Positions 63,243 through 64,000 of a stretch of DNA of 64,000 nucleotides are shown in pieces (position 1 is the first letter of the stretch; each line of letters opens with the position of its first letter). The position numbers and the translations under genes were made by a program. The stretch spans positions 186,001 to 250,000 of the forward strand of contig NZ_CP032084.1 of NCBI RefSeq assembly GCF_003600685.1. Direction: 5' to 3'. The DNA comes from Achromobacter sp. B7 (GTDB lineage: Bacteria > Pseudomonadota > Gammaproteobacteria > Burkholderiales > Burkholderiaceae_B). Under the pieces are notes generated by a model. The model saw only the letters and a list, made by a program, of their open reading frames with translations. It ran no database searches and had not been told where the DNA came from.

Positions 63243-64000
63243 GGGCGGCTCCGAAATCGAACGCCGCCGTCGCGAACGGCAGGCTGCGCTGCGCGAACGC
63301 CGGCGCCACCGCTGGATCAACGCGTTCATCGTCATCGCGCCGGTGGCGCTGGCGCTGGTCTATGTGCTGTGCGTCGCCACCCCGCGCTACGAAGCGGAAT
63401 CGCGCTTTTTCGTGCAGTCGGGCTCCGGCCAGCAAGGCGGCGGAGGGGGCGCGGCAAGCCTGCTGACCACGGGCAACATGGGCGGCATGCTGGGCGGCTT
63501 TGTCGACGGCTGGGCGGTCAGCGATTTCCTGAAATCGCGCGATGCCATGCAACAGCTGGACAAGAAGGTCGGCCTGCGCCAGTACCTGATCCACACGGGT
63601 ATCGACCCCTTCAACCACCTGGCCGAAGATTCCAGCGAAGACGACCTGTACCGCGCCTATCAGTCGGCGGTACACGTCTCGTTCAACGCCCTGGAGCAGA
63701 TCGACGTGCTGCGCGTCAGCGCGTTCTCGCCGGAAGACGCCGCGATGCTGTCCAAGGCGCTGATCGGCCTGGCCGAAGAATTCGTCAGCTCGATGAACGA
63801 GAAAGGCGTGGCCGACAAGCTGAAGGTCAGCGAAGAGTCGGTCAGGCTTGCCGAGCAAAAGGCGCTGGCCGCGCGCGAAGCCTTGACGGCGTGGCGCACC
63901 ACGCACGGCAACATCGACCCGACGGCCACGGTGGCCATGCTGTTGAACCTGTCCAGCCAGCTGGAAACCGAACTGAGCAGCGCGCAGATCAATCTGGACA
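63103..64000 (+). CDS. vexD: VexD/KpsE/BexC-like inner-membrane polysaccharide co-polymerase, partial
   Basis: An open frame from ATG 63103 to the window edge (299 codons so far, no stop). A Ser/Thr/Ala-rich cytoplasmic head (MNEALSASKTTSTNASANTP begins it) and a basic stretch lead to one helix (WINAFIVIAPVALALVYVLC). The periplasmic KpsE-type region follows: PRYEAESRFFVQSGSG, then a coiled-coil (SVRLAEQKALAAREALTAWR). AAAGG lies eight bases before the ATG. It overlaps vexC by 140 bases in another frame. It connects the inner-membrane exporter to VexA. Confidence 0.82.
   Translation, partial: MNEALSASKTTSTNASANTPRDDLEATPAPAMTSSEAASKTASSGSEGGSEIERRRRERQAALRERRRHRWINAFIVIAPVALALVYVLCVATPRYEAESRFFVQSGSGQQGGGGGAASLLTTGNMGGMLGGFVDGWAVSDFLKSRDAMQQLDKKVGLRQYLIHTGIDPFNHLAEDSSEDDLYRAYQSAVHVSFNALEQIDVLRVSAFSPEDAAMLSKALIGLAEEFVSSMNEKGVADKLKVSEESVRLAEQKALAAREALTAWRTTHGNIDPTATVAMLLNLSSQLETELSSAQINLD

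Overview
The window is GC-rich chromosomal DNA of a beta-proteobacterium of the family Alcaligenaceae, most likely Achromobacter or a close Bordetella relative. That placement rests on gene content and order (short-form hisG, murA, ibaG and an ABC exporter next to a mla cluster; a coxBAC-SURF1-ctaA-ctaB-sco cluster; a Bug-family binding protein; PhaM; a Vi-like capsule locus) and is inferred, since no database search was possible. No rRNA, tRNA, CRISPR array, prophage or intact insertion sequence was seen.

Layout. 1-8.2 kb (minus strand): an mlaF-mlaE-mlaD-mlaA-mlaC lipid-asymmetry operon, then an ABC exporter-ibaG-murA-hisG-hisD operon. 8.3-12.6 kb: an MFS carrier, Bug binding protein and nitronate monooxygenase operon divergent from a LysR regulator. 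12.6-20 kb: ompW with an FNR-type box, then glutamate synthase gltB-gltD. 20-25 kb: a RAYT-like transposase homologue whose catalytic residues are gone, fghA, a membrane protein, rpoH under a perfect CIRCE element, and a probable small RNA gene between rpoH and a phosphodiesterase. 25-29 kb: a CPA1 Na+/H+ antiporter with a cyclic-nucleotide-binding-type domain, and a Nudix hydrolase. 29-37.6 kb: a caa3-type cytochrome oxidase with assembly factors, heme A synthesis and Sco. 37.7-45.7 kb: DUF3717, a glycine-zipper protein, PhaM, glmU, an MFS pump, ugd, a GT4 glycosyltransferase and an Lrp-type regulator. 45.8-53.5 kb: glmS, then a LysR regulator and an AaeXAB/NodT-type efflux operon. 53.5-64 kb: an AT-rich control region followed by a Vi-antigen-like capsule operon (tviB, tviD, tviE, vexA, vexB, vexC, vexD) that runs off the window.

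How the genes fit together. glmS and glmU belong to the route to UDP-GlcNAc, the substrate of the TviB-like dehydrogenase that opens the capsule operon. The capsule locus is the most unusual part. It lacks the epimerase gene tviC between tviB and tviD and lacks a tviA regulator at its head. Its permease carries a soluble N-terminal extension of about 190 residues, and its ATPase subunit keeps the BexA/KpsT/VexC framework but has lost every nucleotide-binding motif. The other strong candidate for something undescribed is the small RNA downstream of rpoH, which has a CU-rich loop and its own UUCG-capped terminator.
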